From contig OX123193.2 in NCBI GenBank assembly GCA_944739405.2, positions 12,408,331 through 12,472,330 of the forward strand: a stretch of DNA of 64,000 nt, read 5' to 3'. Shown here piece after piece: positions 12,601 to 27,600 of this stretch. Position numbers and translations under genes: made by a program. Positions within the stretch are counted from its first letter, which is position 1. Every line of letters begins with the position of its first letter. The notes under the pieces are model-generated. The model made no database searches and had not been told where the DNA came from. It saw only the letters and a list, made by a program, of their open reading frames with translations. This DNA is from Euclidia mi. Lineage: Eukaryota; Arthropoda; Insecta; Lepidoptera; Erebidae.

Positions 12601-15600
12601 CGCTCATTAAACAGTTCGCGATTTAACCGCATCAGCTAAAGTCAAGGGCTCCACTAAATGTGCTCCACAGTCATTGTGTCATTAACATTATAATCTTTTT
12701 GACGAACAAATTGGTCCTTCGAGCCGGATAATGGTAAATTAGTTGTGACCTTTATACTATAACAAGACATACCTTTTGTATCCGCAGCGCAGAAGACTGC
12801 AACAGTGCACTCCGCTTGGCCTCGAGCGGCGCGTGCACCGACGATCGCATGAATATCTTCGTGTGCCCGATCTGCCAGTCATCTTTAGGAGCGTTCACTA
12901 TTGCCGTTATTGACCTGTACAAACAATTTCAGAACTCTGTTCATCACACAGCCTTCCGCAATCTACTGCAGCATACAGGGTGTCACAAGACCCACGCAAT
13001 CTTCTGCAGTATACAGGGTGTCACAAGACCCATCACCAAGCCGAAGTCTACTCGTTGTGGACATCATGCCAAGTCATTCTAACCAAAATAAGTACCTGGG
13101 AAACGAATATTTTTTGAGTTTTCACATTTTTAAAACCGCAATTAAAAGCGCGCGCGTGCGATGCTCAAAATACCTACTTATCCATGAGGTTATAGGGCAC
13201 CTAAAGAACATATTGGCGGGGTAAATGCATCGATTTTGTACCTAATTAGAAAAATTCCATACTAACTTTGAGCGTCAATATCACCTGAACCAGTAATTTC
13301 CCAGGTATGATGCCGATGCAAAAAATGTTCGTACTGATTGGTACAACATAGGATTTCAGTTTTCGTTAAGGATCTTTTTACACCCAGTATAGGCCTCTCC
13401 TTTTAACCCCTGATTTAATTTTCTTTCATAATTTTATTGTGAAATAATCGGAGTTTAGTATAAGTACCACATAAGCACTCTTTTCACTTTCTTCATTTCT
13501 CACCACCCTCTTTTAAATTACTTGAACATACATACATACATAGACTCACGCTTGTTTCCTGGAGGGGTAGGCAGAGACTACTGAATGCCATTTGCAACGA
13601 TATCTCTCTTGCTTCATTCACTCCCATCAAATTTCTCATGCATGCTCGTCGGTTAAGGGTATTTCTAACCTGTCCTTTTTTTAGGATGTCTCCAATTTGG
13701 TCAGAGAACGTCCGTCAAGGTCTTCCCCTTCCTCCTGTCCCATTCACACTTCTTGGTCAGTCCTTCGTCATCCATCCTCTCCATGTGTGTATAATTACTT
13801 AAAAGGTATAGTTATACAAATTTCATTCCAATTTTGAACTTATCTGGCTGACATTGTCTATCCAGGGGTAGTGAAATTCGCCATAAGTATCTTAAACACA
13901 GTCTTGACCTGTAAAAGTGTAGCAAATAGCAGACCATATCTTAACCGCGATATATCAACCGTATGATGGAAACAAAGGCAGCGATAGGATAGTGGAGATA
14001 CCAAAAGACTGCCAGTGTGGTAAAAGCCTCTGAATAAACACAAGTCTAAACTACGGAATAGCGATAATCAGCCAAATCCGGTTAGACTAGTAAATGGACC
14101 ACGGGTTGCAACTGGAATAACGCTGGGAGGATAATCTTAAACTCAATGTATCACTTATAAATGAAGTAAACACAACACAACTCACTGAATGTCCGGGTTG
14201 TGTGGTCGGGGGTGCGGCAGCAGGCAGCGGTACCGCGCCTGGAACAGCGGCGTGGCGAGGTGCACGGGGTAGCCGTCCCGCCGGATGCGCACGATCTCGT
14301 TCATGCCGAGGTAGCGCAACTGTTCCAGCACCAGCTGGTCGTTGTACTTGCCCGCTTCTTTGTTCTCGTTCGGCTTTATGCAGCGGACGTACCTGTTCAT
14401 ACAAACAATGTCTGTGACATCATCATCGCATACGGGGTAAGAAGAAGCCATACAGGCGAAGCGTATTATCGCAGAGCTTAAACTACTGAAGTTAAAACAT
14501 TACATTTGGACAGTGGGTTTCCTTAAAATAACGTAGGCACCCGCGATGGAAAGATTTCGACTAAAATTTTGAAATACTCTCTGACACTCTTGAATATAAA
14601 ATTGAAAAAAAAATACGAATTATTTTATTTTATTCAAATCCAATCTATGATGAGATTATCAAATTGTATAACTTTTCCTCATATATATTTACGAAATGAA
14701 TATCTTCTTATGACGGTGACTGTATACTGTAACTGATCAATAACTTACCACACGTCAGTAGCCTGCAGCATGTCAACGAGCGACTGCAGCTGAGCCCTGA
14801 ACGTGTCGACAACGGTCGGCCGGCCCTTGGACGTGCCGCGCTGAGTCGTGCCCGTCGAGTTTGGACTCGACAGCGACGTGTCCTGCAATTTAAAAATATA
14901 ACTTCAATCATATTTAGATTGTTGGGAGTTCTCTAGTAATGGAGATGTTTTAACGAGAAAGATGGTCGATGCAGGCGTCCTGGCTTATTAGGGTTTTTTC
15001 ACGAGCGCGTATATGCAGTAACTTCGTATACCCAACTACAGGGTTTGTTAACATTTTTACAAACTGAAAGCCTTATTTACGCTTTAATTATTCTTGTAAT
15101 TATTATTAATACAGTGACAAGTGAGTTTTCTGAAATTGCAAGCAATATTTTTGAGATTTTTGTTGATCTTGAGTAATATTGTAACATCCTTATGGATTCC
15201 AGGTTAAGAAACCTTGTGCGCTGCAACTACGTGCTAACAGAACGTTATATAGGTGTTTACCTGCGAGGGCGGTCCTAGATCGTGCACGTAATCCGCCAGC
15301 TCCCTCACAAACGGGTTGTTAGAGCGGGACAGGTGGTCGATGAAGGCGTCTTGCTGCGTATCTCGGTTCTTGTCCACGAAGCCGTGCACGCTGTAGCTGA
15401 CTGTACCGGCGTAGTGCTGGACGCCGAACTCTTCCTCCCATTTGCGACGGGAGCCCTTGACGAAGCTCTGGTGCTCGCCGAATTCGCCTTGGATGTTCGT
15501 TAGGTACGCGCCGTCAGAGCCCTGACACAAAATAAACATTACTTTTATAATATTTTACGGCGTTAGAAAACATTGGTTCGGTGACCTTGACTGTATTTAT

Positions 15601-18600
15601 AGATGGCAAGGCAATAAGTGCATTACAATTCACCGAAAAGTCCTCCCTTCTTTCTTTCAACACAAATAAAGTAAAGCGGTGGAAAGTCTGGCAGCTGAAA
15701 TATCATGCCGACGAAGTTGTAATTTAAAAAGCTATCCAAAAATTTGCTTGTTATCTATTATTATTTGCATAACTACACATATAAAGTTTTTTTTTTCAAA
15801 TGTCAGCTATTAATAAAATAAACACCTTAGGCATATGGCACTGTTCGCTGAGCAACTTCAACAAGCTGCGGGGCGGCTTCTCCAAGAGCTCGAGACACGC
15901 CGCGTTGTCTGTGAACGGGATCTGGTTGTACACGATGCCCTCTTGACGATACTGGAATCAACAACGTTTGCATTAGTCATAAGTATGATTTGTGTTTCGA
16001 GGTTAGGCTACAATTCAAGAAACATGTAATCATATCGTATCGTAATATTCAATAGACTTTAGCAAAAAAAATTTAAGAACTGAATTAACCGTTCAAAAAC
16101 CTACTATTCAACTGAAACGAAATAAATAATATTTATAATAATAAAAAAAGTCGGTTCTAGCCAGGAGCACGCAAATTCATTTTTGTTTTTCTCATCATGC
16201 ATTGCTTTTGACAGGCACTAACTTCAAAAAAATTTGTCTTATGTGGGAATCGAACCCTTGACCAGGCCTCCTTCACTCCACACTTCCACACCGCGTTGTC
16301 ACCGCTCGCGCGCAGGGTGCGCTAATAACGTAAATTTTAATAGTGAACAACAAAAATATCTCATCACAAGTCTGGTGTAAAGTATTGCTCATTTAACGGA
16401 TGTCTGTCGAAAGCAACTTGAAAATTTGATTTTATTTATTTTACGAGAGCAACTTGAAAATTTTATTTTTTGTTTGTTGAGATATCTCAACGATTATGGT
16501 GTCAAATTAAAGATCTAGTTTAAAAACCATTTTATCTGTTTGAATCATATAAATTGGTCCACGCGTATGGAAATAACTAAGAATTAGTATAGTGAAAATT
16601 ACCAGAATTTTTGTGGTTTTTGTTCTACGAGCTCAAATAGTGGGATAGGATACGTATAGGATAATAATTTATTATTACGTAGTCAAGTAGGTAGATAGAC
16701 GATGTATAAATATATAGTAGCAGCGGCAAGTCGACAACCCTAGCGCGACAGCTAGCGCACCGCTCCGCGCCAGACAGCGACAGCGTTATATAGCGGCACT
16801 GAGTGCTTATGCGAGCTGAATTGCATTTTGTTGCTTAGGATGCTAGAGTCGCCATTTCTATAAATTTGTTTGCGAAGTGATGCTTCTGTACGTTAGTACT
16901 ATCTATTCTGTGCCTTGACACAGGTCTCAGCGGTTAATAGCGACTCGACCGTATAAACCACAACGCCATTCGTGCAGTTTACACTGCAAGTAGGCCTATA
17001 TTACATTTAAGTAGTAGTAATACAAAATGTTATAACTCACAATATCCTGTTCGAGCGCAAACACGTAGTTATTGAAGAACATGTGCAGCTTCTCGTTGGC
17101 GTAGTTGATGCAGAGCTGCTCGAGCGAGTTGGTGAGGAAGTTCTCGAAGCCGAAGATGTCCAGCACGCCCAGCGCGCGCGCCGCCCGCCCCGGCGCCGAG
17201 CAGCTGTTCACGTGCCGCACCAGCCACGCGAACGTGCGCGCGTACAGTGCACGCGCCATCGCGTGACGGTTCTCGCGAGCCTACAGGACACACATACGAT
17301 ACTCAGTTTATATCAGATACACTAGCATAAGGCAAGGTCACCAGCCGCCGATGACGTAAAAAAGTATGAATTGTAAGGTATTTTGAATTTCTAGAAGCTG
17401 CCCCTCGCTGCTCTCTCTTGGCGACACCCTTGGACTAGGACAAACTCTGCGAAGCGCAACATGTATTAAGAACTCGCTCTCGAGGAGCTCTTTTATATCA
17501 GAGTGTTGAGACTTTGAAGGACGCGCAAAGCCGACGGTCTCGATAAATGACAAGAATCTTTAGGGCATGTGTGAAAGCCGATACAAGGGACGAAACAAGG
17601 AGGGGGACAATAGGCGACACGCTCTCACGAAAATTAAATAAAAGAATAAGAGAGCTTATTTTAAACCAATTTTAAAAATTTTTCACGTGTGAAATAGCCC
17701 AAAAAGAAGACCAATAAACTGCCACGCAAAGGGAATCGTATATACCTACCTAAATAAAAATGTTAATTTCAAAGTTATGTACTATATAATTTATATTTTC
17801 TATACAATCATCGATCAAAACGGACTATGACTTGATTGTAATGTGAAAACTGCAGACTTTGGACAATTCTGCAGTGATTCAAATTAAATAAATCATAATG
17901 CACATTGCGTACTGCTAACATCTTTGAAATTTATTTTACATTGTCCTACTATTTAGCGTTGTACGTTGACAGTATTTCGTGCTTAGATATTAGAGGGTGT
18001 TAAATGGCAATGATAATAATGGCACTCGGCAGACACCATCTAAATGGTCACTTGACTTCTATCAGTGCGTTTCACACAGGTCTCAATTATAGCGGTCGTA
18101 ATTATGTCATGCTATTGCGCTATAATTACGCTTTAATGGGTTTGCGGTCTAACTGCACAATATTAACAGAAACAGTGAAAGCTAAATTTTTCTAAGCTTA
18201 GGCAAATCTCATGGATATGTATACTGATAGTTGGCCAGCACAGCCTAAGTATTTTCCAGGGTGATATGACGTTCATGTTTGGCAGTGGGGCAGCCCTAAC
18301 TAACCAGAGCCCGTTAAGTCATCGATCCCGGTAGTCATAAGGATGGACAGCACGTTATGCCTTGGATCACGATTGTCGTGAAGATCATTGACAGTCGTTA
18401 TAGGGAGAAAGTACTACAGCACCCTGATCCTGCATATACTAACTCTGGTCTAAGGCATACAATTCGAAAGTACCTTTACATAAGGTAAAACGGCAGTCAC
18501 TCTGAAAAAAGGCTAATATTCTGTCACATCTGGTAATAACCCAGGTTCCAACACGAAAAGTCTTGGATGCAAGCGGATAGCCTTGGGATGATGGAGATGG

Positions 18601-21600
18601 CCATTAAGTGTAGCGAAGGGTCAGAAGTACCCTAAACAGAACAGCATGCATAGGAAACTTGATGGGAGTGAATTGAGTAAGAGAGGTAAGTCAGGATCGT
18701 TGCAAATGGCGTACCGTAGTCTCTGTCTACCCTTTGGGAAACAGGTATGAGTCTATGTACAGGGTGTCACAAGACCCATCACCAAGCCGAAGTCTACGCG
18801 TTTTGGCCATCATGCCAAGTCATACTAAGCAAAAATAAAACCTGGGAAACGACTATTTTTTTTAAGTATTCACTTTTTTCAAGCCGCTATAAAAAATGCG
18901 CGCGTGCAATTTTCCAAAATACCTACTAATCTATGGGTGCATAGGGCATCTATAATTGAGCCTCAATATCTCCTGAACCAGTAATTTTCCCAGGTATAAT
19001 GCCGGAGCAAAAAATGTTCGTAATGATTGGTACAATATGGGGTTTCAGTTTTCGTTAAGGGTCTTTTTACACCCTGTATGTACAAGGGCGTCACCAGCCG
19101 TTGGTCTAGGAGAGGGGGGCAGGGTCACCAGCGGATGGCCTAGGGGGTGAGGGGGGTCAAGTTGATATGGAAAATGAAAAATGCATGATTTTTTTAAAAA
19201 AATTGGGTCTTTTTGAATCCATAGCTGCGACCACCTGGCTCCCCTTGGCGCTGCCCATATGTATGTATGTATAAGTGTAGGGTGTGTCACCTCAGGCAGT
19301 CGCAGCGGTATGTCGGTGACGTTCCCGCGCACGTTGATCTGCCGCTCGAGCAGTACTCGCCGCGCGGTGGGCGGCGGCAGGCCCAGCAGCGCTGACACCG
19401 CCTCCACCGCCTCCGAGTCCTCCACCGCCAGCGTCGTACGCTCGCCGTCCACATCCTGGAAATACAACAGGAGAATTTTTTATTTTAGTAGATGGCAATA
19501 ATTGAAACGATTGTGGGGCGCATCCAAGAGGAAGATTACGGGACTTTAAGCCTCCCCAAAAGCATTTCCTTATTCCAAAAACAAATTTTAGCCTCTTACC
19601 TTCACCAGGTTCCAAATACCATTAGCAAAAAATCCTGTATCAACCACCGCTATGATATAACCAAGTATGGACATTTTCTTTCCTTAACTTTAAACTCAAG
19701 TTAGTTTCTCTTTGTTCTTTCGTTCTTCTTTTTCTTTTACCAATTCCAAAACCCAGCAACGCACTGTAGTGTTGCGATCTTTCTGATCGTGATTACAAAA
19801 ATACTCACCTCAAAGTGTATATTGCCGAGCCACAGTATGGCAGCGAGGACCTTGAACAGTCCCTCGCACATGTGCGGCGGCACCTGCAGTACGGTGAGCG
19901 CCAGCTGTAGTGCCTCCAGCTTGCCCTGCTCACCCCCTCGGCCTTTGTGAGCCTCCTCGTCTTCTGGCCGGAGGTAGATGAACTGCACGTCTTCGCGGAG
20001 ACGGAGCGTGTTGCGGAGTTCCGCGTTATGCTGGAACGAGAGGAAGATGTTTTTAATGAAATATTTCAGAAAGAAAAACGTAAGTTTCAATATATCATGA
20101 ATTTAGCAACTGCACGTCTTAGGCTGGTTTCAGAGTCACGCGTTTGACGAGCGCCGGCCACACGCGCGCGCTTGCAATTACACTAGATTAGTAGTAGCGT
20201 TTCATAGTCACGCAGTTCGGCCGCGCCGGATGTGAGACGCGCGCCGTCGGCCGGCGCTGCCACAGCTTCATACATTGCAAAGAGAAACGCGAACTCGTTT
20301 CACAGTGGTCCGCGCGCCAAACGCGCTGTTTGAGACGCGCTGGCCGACTGCGCGTGCCGCGCGCGTCACTCTGAAACCAGCCTTACGTCGGTTCGATAGC
20401 CGTTCGGCGTTCTCGATATGCGCCTATAGCTCATATCGTCGAAACAGTCAACAATAATCAGTTCGCAGAACGTCTATCGTATACAGTTTAGAGTATTTTT
20501 GGTTAAGTCGTGGTAGAGGCACAGGTTATTATTTGTGACATTTGTTCAGCTACTATAAACCTAGTTCATGATTGTAATCTTTCTTACGGTTCGCCAGGGA
20601 GGAAGCAATAAAGGACAATCACATGGCATACTGGCATAAAGAATATAAAATACGGGTCTGTCACTAACAGCTATGGTCGCAATCTTCTATATTGCCAGCT
20701 GAGCAGCTTTTTTAAATATTTGACTTCAGCCTGTGCTATCAGTATGATCCTCTACTCATTTAGCCTTCATCATCATCGAGACATGGCCCGGTTTTGAGGC
20801 TTATACCCACATGCTCAAAATCGTGGCGAATACGCAGTGGTTGCCTGGAGTAAAACAGGAGTCGGATAGATCGCAATAATATCAGTTCGCCTTACCTTAG
20901 CCCCCTCAACGAGCTGGTAGAACACATGGTAGTTGGTCTCCTTAGGCGCAGGCCCCGTTATCCTGGCTCTCTCCAGCAGGAAGTCCCGCAGCACTGCGCC
21001 TTTGATGCCGCCGCGGTGGTCCAACCGGACCTCCACGAATTTACCGAAACGCGAGGAGTTGTCGTTTCGGACAGTTTTTGCGTTGCCTGCAACAGGTTAT
21101 TGATTTTTAGTTTCATTACTACAATAAACATATAACGTCCCTTATAGAGTTAGGTTATACGGTTACATTGAAAAATTGAGCACCAGACAATTTTACCTGC
21201 AATAATGTGTGCATCAGATACATGTTATTGCCGATGACTTAAATGGCTTAAATCATTGCATTAAACATGTACTGGAATCTGAACTGCCATCTTACGATCT
21301 TTGTCAATCTACACCTACCTTTCTCTCTTTATTTCTTTAAACATTTATTTGTACCACCTATTTCACCTTTTCCAGGCATATTGGATCTAAAGACGCCCTC
21401 GTATATTTAGGCCTCTTAATTAGTCCCTAAGTGCTTAATCGCCTTACCTGTTGCTTTTAGTCGGCAACCAACAAGCCTATTGTCGTTCGTTATATTTAAA
21501 CTGAATGATAAACAGATTTATTTTATTCGGTTTCAGTTCAGGGCCGGGCGCTGTGGCTCACTGGGTTTATACCGTCACCCTCGCCTTTGATATTAAATGA

Positions 21601-24600
21601 GGGGTGTTATCTATGGATATGACAACTTGATAAGTCGATGACATGCTGTCGTTAACTTCGGGGCTTGGCCTTGCCTTTGTAAAAACATAAATATGTTTCA
21701 TCATTATTACATTAGCGCGACGAAAATATAGATACGTTTTTAAAAAGGTATTTTCTTTAAAATGTCTAAAGAATGTCTTTGATGCTTTGTACGTCTTTAT
21801 AAGATTAGCACGAACATAAATCTGAGAACTAATTTCATAATTGTTTTCTACGTTTTGTGTAGGTGGTACCCTTTCTTAGGTCTGCCTGTGACATAGATTT
21901 TGTATAGTCTTACCTTTGTTAATTCTGTGCCATTAGGTATCGTGAAGAAATGTTGGAACAATGGAACGTCCTGGCTGAAATATTTTTAAGGTCACGAAAA
22001 TATCACATCAGGATCCGATTGAAATTATCGTCGTGCTGGGTTCATGGCACTATTCTAAATAGGTACTTATTTCTATTTGCAAGAATGCCATCGATATTTT
22101 TCTCAACGACAACCTAGCCTACTAGACGGCAGACGCAAGGCGAACATTTTCTGACAACACGTTAGACTTATACGTCTTACATAAGACCAATCCCAATACT
22201 AGTTATGAATTATGACGTTCCGCAAATTTGAACCGGCCAATTAGAATGCATTTTTGTAGCCCCCGCTTGCCCCGCATACCTCACCGCTTTGACAGAATTG
22301 TTTGTTTGTAGAAATGATAACATTAGGTGTCTAGTAGGCTGGGTAGTCGTTGGTCACTCTTGATTCCATAACTCCCAGCGCAATGGAGCGTCTAGAGTGC
22401 CCTTAAGTCAGTGGGCATGGGCGCTCAAGCCTCTGTTTTCTTTATTAGTGCTTCCTGACTAAATTTCCTTTCCCTGGCCTTCAAAACAAAATATCCGTCG
22501 CTGATGTGGTAGGTGGTACTCACCGAAAGCCTCTAGTACTGTGTTGGCCTCTAATATCTGCTGCTCGGCCCACGAGGCTGTGCCGCCCGCCGCGCACAAG
22601 TACTGCAGGATCAACTTTGTCGTCTCCGTCTTGCCGGCGCCACTCTCGCCTGATATCACCACTGATTGGTTCTTCTCACCATTCTGTACAATACAACATC
22701 AGTTATATATTTGTCTCAAAGTGTAATACGTATAAAAGATACGCAAGAAAGCGATTATGAGACACAGTGAAATACTTGCGGAACTTGCGGTTTTGCTGTA
22801 GATTCGAAACCCACTCGCGACAACTTTGACCCCACAAATTGTTGTTAAGAGGGTGGGTGTTGGTACTTAGTGTCCGTTGCTTAAATGTTTGTAAAACCCC
22901 CGTCACACAGCATCTACTATTCGTGCGGTAGAGCTCTTTAAAAATACAAAACCAATACTTAGCACCACGTTTAACACCAAACAATACAAAGGTATTTGAG
23001 GATAAATATTTGTATATTTTGCTCAAAGATATTAAGACAGTACTAAGTGGACATTTTATATGGTAATCGAATCCGAGACCAATATAATTACATATGCGAA
23101 GTGTGCAAACTCACACTACAGTATCAACAAAGCAATTTACCTACAAGTGGAATAAGAAACATTATTTACGTTACTGAATAAAAATTCTAAGACAAGACAC
23201 ATTTTACTTGAATGAATCAGATGCCTACATTCATTGACTAAACGCTAGAAATCTGTATCATGTTCCAAAGAAAATGAGTAGCGCCATACAAGAGAAACTA
23301 CAGTATCGTGTGAATGATCTGACGCTCTTTGTGACGGATACGAGCGTCTGTTTAAACAGTCATGACATCTTGTACCAAGTAGGTATTGGACACAGTCACC
23401 AGTAGCAACAAAACTGTATAATATCTTGTATATTATGCATAATGGCGTAGTGATATAAGCGGTCACCTCACCGTTTAACACTGCACCACGTGTCATGGGT
23501 TCGATTCCCACAAGAGAGAACGCTTTGAATGTTTGTAAAGTCCTCCGCTACACATGATTTACAGGCACACTAGGCAGTGAGCCTGTAAATCATGTGTGCA
23601 GGAGTTGTCTCTTTAAATTAAAAAAGACATTCCTTGTTTCGTTTTAAAGTACCTATTCTCGATCTCTCATCATCTATTGCAAGGGGACTTTAGACATTCA
23701 ACATGAATTGCACAGCAGTTTCTGCGGATCGTACCAAATTTATGAACTCGATCGCGTAAGCCTGTGTCATTGTAGATCACATAAATATTTACAAATATTG
23801 GTCATTTTCACCTGTAGTGAACTGTAAGCTGACTCGGCGAGCGCAAACACGTGCGGGGGTAGTGTACCGAAGGCTTTGCCTCGGTACTCCTGCATGTGAT
23901 CCTGGAAACATATCATACACATTTTAACATATAAAATTATGTAAATTTTAATATTATATTATGACAATACAAACATCTGGAAAGATACACTGGCAGTACT
24001 ACATGGTACTACTATCATAGTTTGACGACCGGTTGGCGCAGCGGGAGTGTGAGCGACTGCTAAGCCAGGTCGCGGGTTCGATTCCCGCTCAAGTCAATCA
24101 TTTGTGTGCATGAACATGGATGATTGTCTTGGTCTGGGTGTTTCTATGTATAATATGAAAAAGAAGTATATAAGTATGTTTATCCATTATCACTAGATAA
24201 TGGATAAACATACTTGGGTACTATCCCATTGTACTAGCTTTGCTTAGTTTGGGACTAGATGGTGATGTCTATGTAGTAGAATTAAAAAAAATACTACGAT
24301 AAGAGTATGTAACTATCTCTTCTCAGTGTAGGTATCTTTCCAGTCATTGGCTCGTCTAACCACGAGTGCCCCAATGGGCAATACTGCCCTAAATTATTTA
24401 TTAAAAGACTTAGCAGTCACTATTCATCTTACCACTGGGGTTTATTCCAGTGTCGAGGTTAATAGATAATTATTCCGTTTAATCTAAATTATTTCTTTAA
24501 AATATTTTCTAGTCCTTAAAGAGAGGTAGGTTATGCTTATGCCACAGAGCGATTTGTCCAGTTTATATATAAATACTCAGTGGAAAACTAACTTTAACTT

Positions 24601-27600
24601 CAAATGTACAATCGGACAACTTCCTGCTAGACCACCATAAGGGGCGGCACATATCTGACCGAAGATGTGTCGAACGTATCTTCGGTCGCGTCTATTCCGT
24701 CAAATGAATCGGTACACATCTGACGGAAAATGCATCGAGCGTATCTGCACACATTCGCTGAAAGCGTGGCTATTATGCACACATATAAGTTTGTTCGTGC
24801 AGGGTCGTACTCAGGGCAGCTCAATATTTTACTGTCATATTCTTTTACCTAATCATTTTTCGTGTTCCCTGATGTTATGTAGTCACTGAAGTCCTGTAGT
24901 TATTTATATTGAAATTCGAGTTTGGCTATTAAAAATATGTCGGACTTCGAAGATTTTTTATAGTAGCCAACACGCGTTATTTTAATATAATTATATCCTA
25001 TTTAGGTATGGAGGTTCAAAAATAAAAGACGATAATACGATTTGGTCACGGTTTTTCACAAAACTTATACAAATGATATAGAAGGGGTTACAGACTACAG
25101 TTGCAGAGCAAGACACAATTTTTTTTTATATAGGTATGTATGTAAATTGTTGCCGTGGACCTTTAGCACCTCATACCCAAAAATTGGCCCTCGAGGCCTC
25201 GATCCAAGCTAGCAAATATGCGTACACTCATAGCACATACTAACATTATTCTACACATTTCGTTTCTGAAAAAATAAGTAAGGTCTGGCGGCCCTGGAAT
25301 CTTACTATCTTAAAATCACCGATCTGGGAATGATATGGTATGTCCAATACCTACGAATTTAGCGTGCACACCTACGAAATTAGCGTGCATACCTACGAAA
25401 CGTTGGGCAAATAAAATGGATGCCATTTGGGTTGTTCTCCAGAATGTAATCGATATCGATATGGAGCCGGTTAGAGAATAATACTTTTTTGTAGTAAGTT
25501 ACCTTTGTTAGTTTAAATATTTTGCCAGATTAGTTTATTCCATAATGCAAATGTGGGCGAACATCGCAAAGCGAAAGATGACCCTTATATGAAACATGTA
25601 ACAAAATATTCTCTAAAACCCAATATCGGTTTTTTAGACATATTTATGCACAAAAACAAAATTATTATGTTCGATAGACAACGATTTCACAGCAGATGTA
25701 CCACAAACCTTGGCGAAAAATATGGTGATAGTGGCACGAATGACATTTCTAATAAAATATCGTCGTGATTAATTTATTTAGTAAACTATGGCTATCTCTT
25801 TTTTCTGACAGAGATATCCCTAAGACAAAACGAGACAACACTAAGTTTGGTGGCTATATGTCGATTTCGTATATATGTGTATAAAAAAGATCATGGCGAA
25901 ATGTGGGTGTAATATTACACCTCTGCCTACCCCTCCGGGGATACAGCCGTGAGTCTATAAAAATATAAAATATAATAATAACATATATTATTAATATTAT
26001 ATTCCTTACTCAAAGGTCAAAATTCACGTGGTGCGTGGTGCGTGCGACGTCGACGGATAATCCGTTAGTACGCTCGACGTACTAACGGATTATCGGTCAG
26101 GTGTGAATGGTTGAACGTTTTTCTATACATTTGTATGTATTGGCGTTACGCGACCGATAAAACGCGACGGATCTTCCGTCAGATATGTTCCGGCCCTAAG
26201 GGCGAGAATCGCTCAGCAAGACATCGTCGCTTCCAGTGCTACTTTACACACACACATTGACACTCGTTTACAAAACCAATTTCTAGTGTGCCTCGACTCT
26301 ATGAGCGAGCTAAGGGATTTTTTTTCAAACTGGTCCACCGCCGACTTGTTTGACTGTACCTACGATACAAGCATAATAGAATCTCTTCCAACAAGAAAAA
26401 GTAGACAAAATAAAAATTAAACTATTCGTAAAAGAAAAGTAGGTAGCTCAAAAGAAATCGAGCTCAGAGAGAATCCTAAAAATGGAGTAACTTCTTCATT
26501 AGTGAACCATTCATTATGTAGATCGTAGAGTGCTGGCCGGCACGGCGGCGGTCCGAACCGACAATGTAAATGTCTTCATTGCTTTTTACGACAAACGTAA
26601 CATTACGCCACCACGCGACAGACTCAATCAGGCGCAAAATTACCTTATCTAACTTTCGTTACACTCTCCGTATAATTGGCGACTATCAGGCGTGCCACAT
26701 AATGTATGCAACAGTTCATACATAATAGATAATTAAAGGCCATGAATTATGTATAATTTCCTCTGTTTATCTGCGCAGGAACTAATGAAAACTGACGTGC
26801 CATTGTGAAGAACGATCTCTGGTGTAAGAAGTATGAAGACAATTATTGGGAAGTGCGTGGAAATTACATCTCGCTTTTGATTTATCGACATTCTTTTGAT
26901 ATGAGTCTATTGTTGGCTAATGCTTATACCGCGATATTGTTTTTTGCGTTTAACTTTGTGGCAAGTAACAATGCAATCTTCGTCAACTAAAGATTAGAGA
27001 AAAAGTGAGCATTAGTCTGGAATGGCAGCCAACTGGTACAAATGGGCCTTTCTTCGAACTTCGCTGAGCGATTAGGTACACGTCTAAACGCCGATTAGCC
27101 GAGTGATTTAGCATAACGTTAAGGCGCTGTGTACAGTACACTGAGTTCAGCTGTTGCTGTCACTGTCGGATTGTATACATAAGAAAGAGAAGCGCGATGA
27201 CGACGGGACGTTCAGAACGAGTTATTTATCATTAAATACATTAATCCTTACAAATATCTTATTCCAATCGATAAATAAAAACAACAGTTCCCTTTATTAT
27301 TATATTACATCACTGTTATTAATATTATCAAGATTTGTTTATAAATAATACAGTTACAATTGCTACAATTTCAATTTTAATGGTTATTTTATGGTTTTTT
27401 TTATCGAGAAAATTTACCGAAAACGTGTTTTGAACACAATGGTCTCCCCATAAATATGATCAAGATTAACATATATTTTTTTAGGTGCTCTAAAATGTAT
27501 ACATTTGGCTAAAAAACTGTTTTGTGAAGCCTATTTTGACTAGGTACAGCGCCTTAAGCTTTGCAGCGCCCAGCTACCTAATTGATTATTATTGTTAAGT

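Noticed and set aside
21541..21570. Alu-like start (ggccgggcgctgtggctca)
   Set aside because: Only about 20 bases resemble Alu, and primate Alu does not occur in insects; chance or a tRNA-like SINE head.
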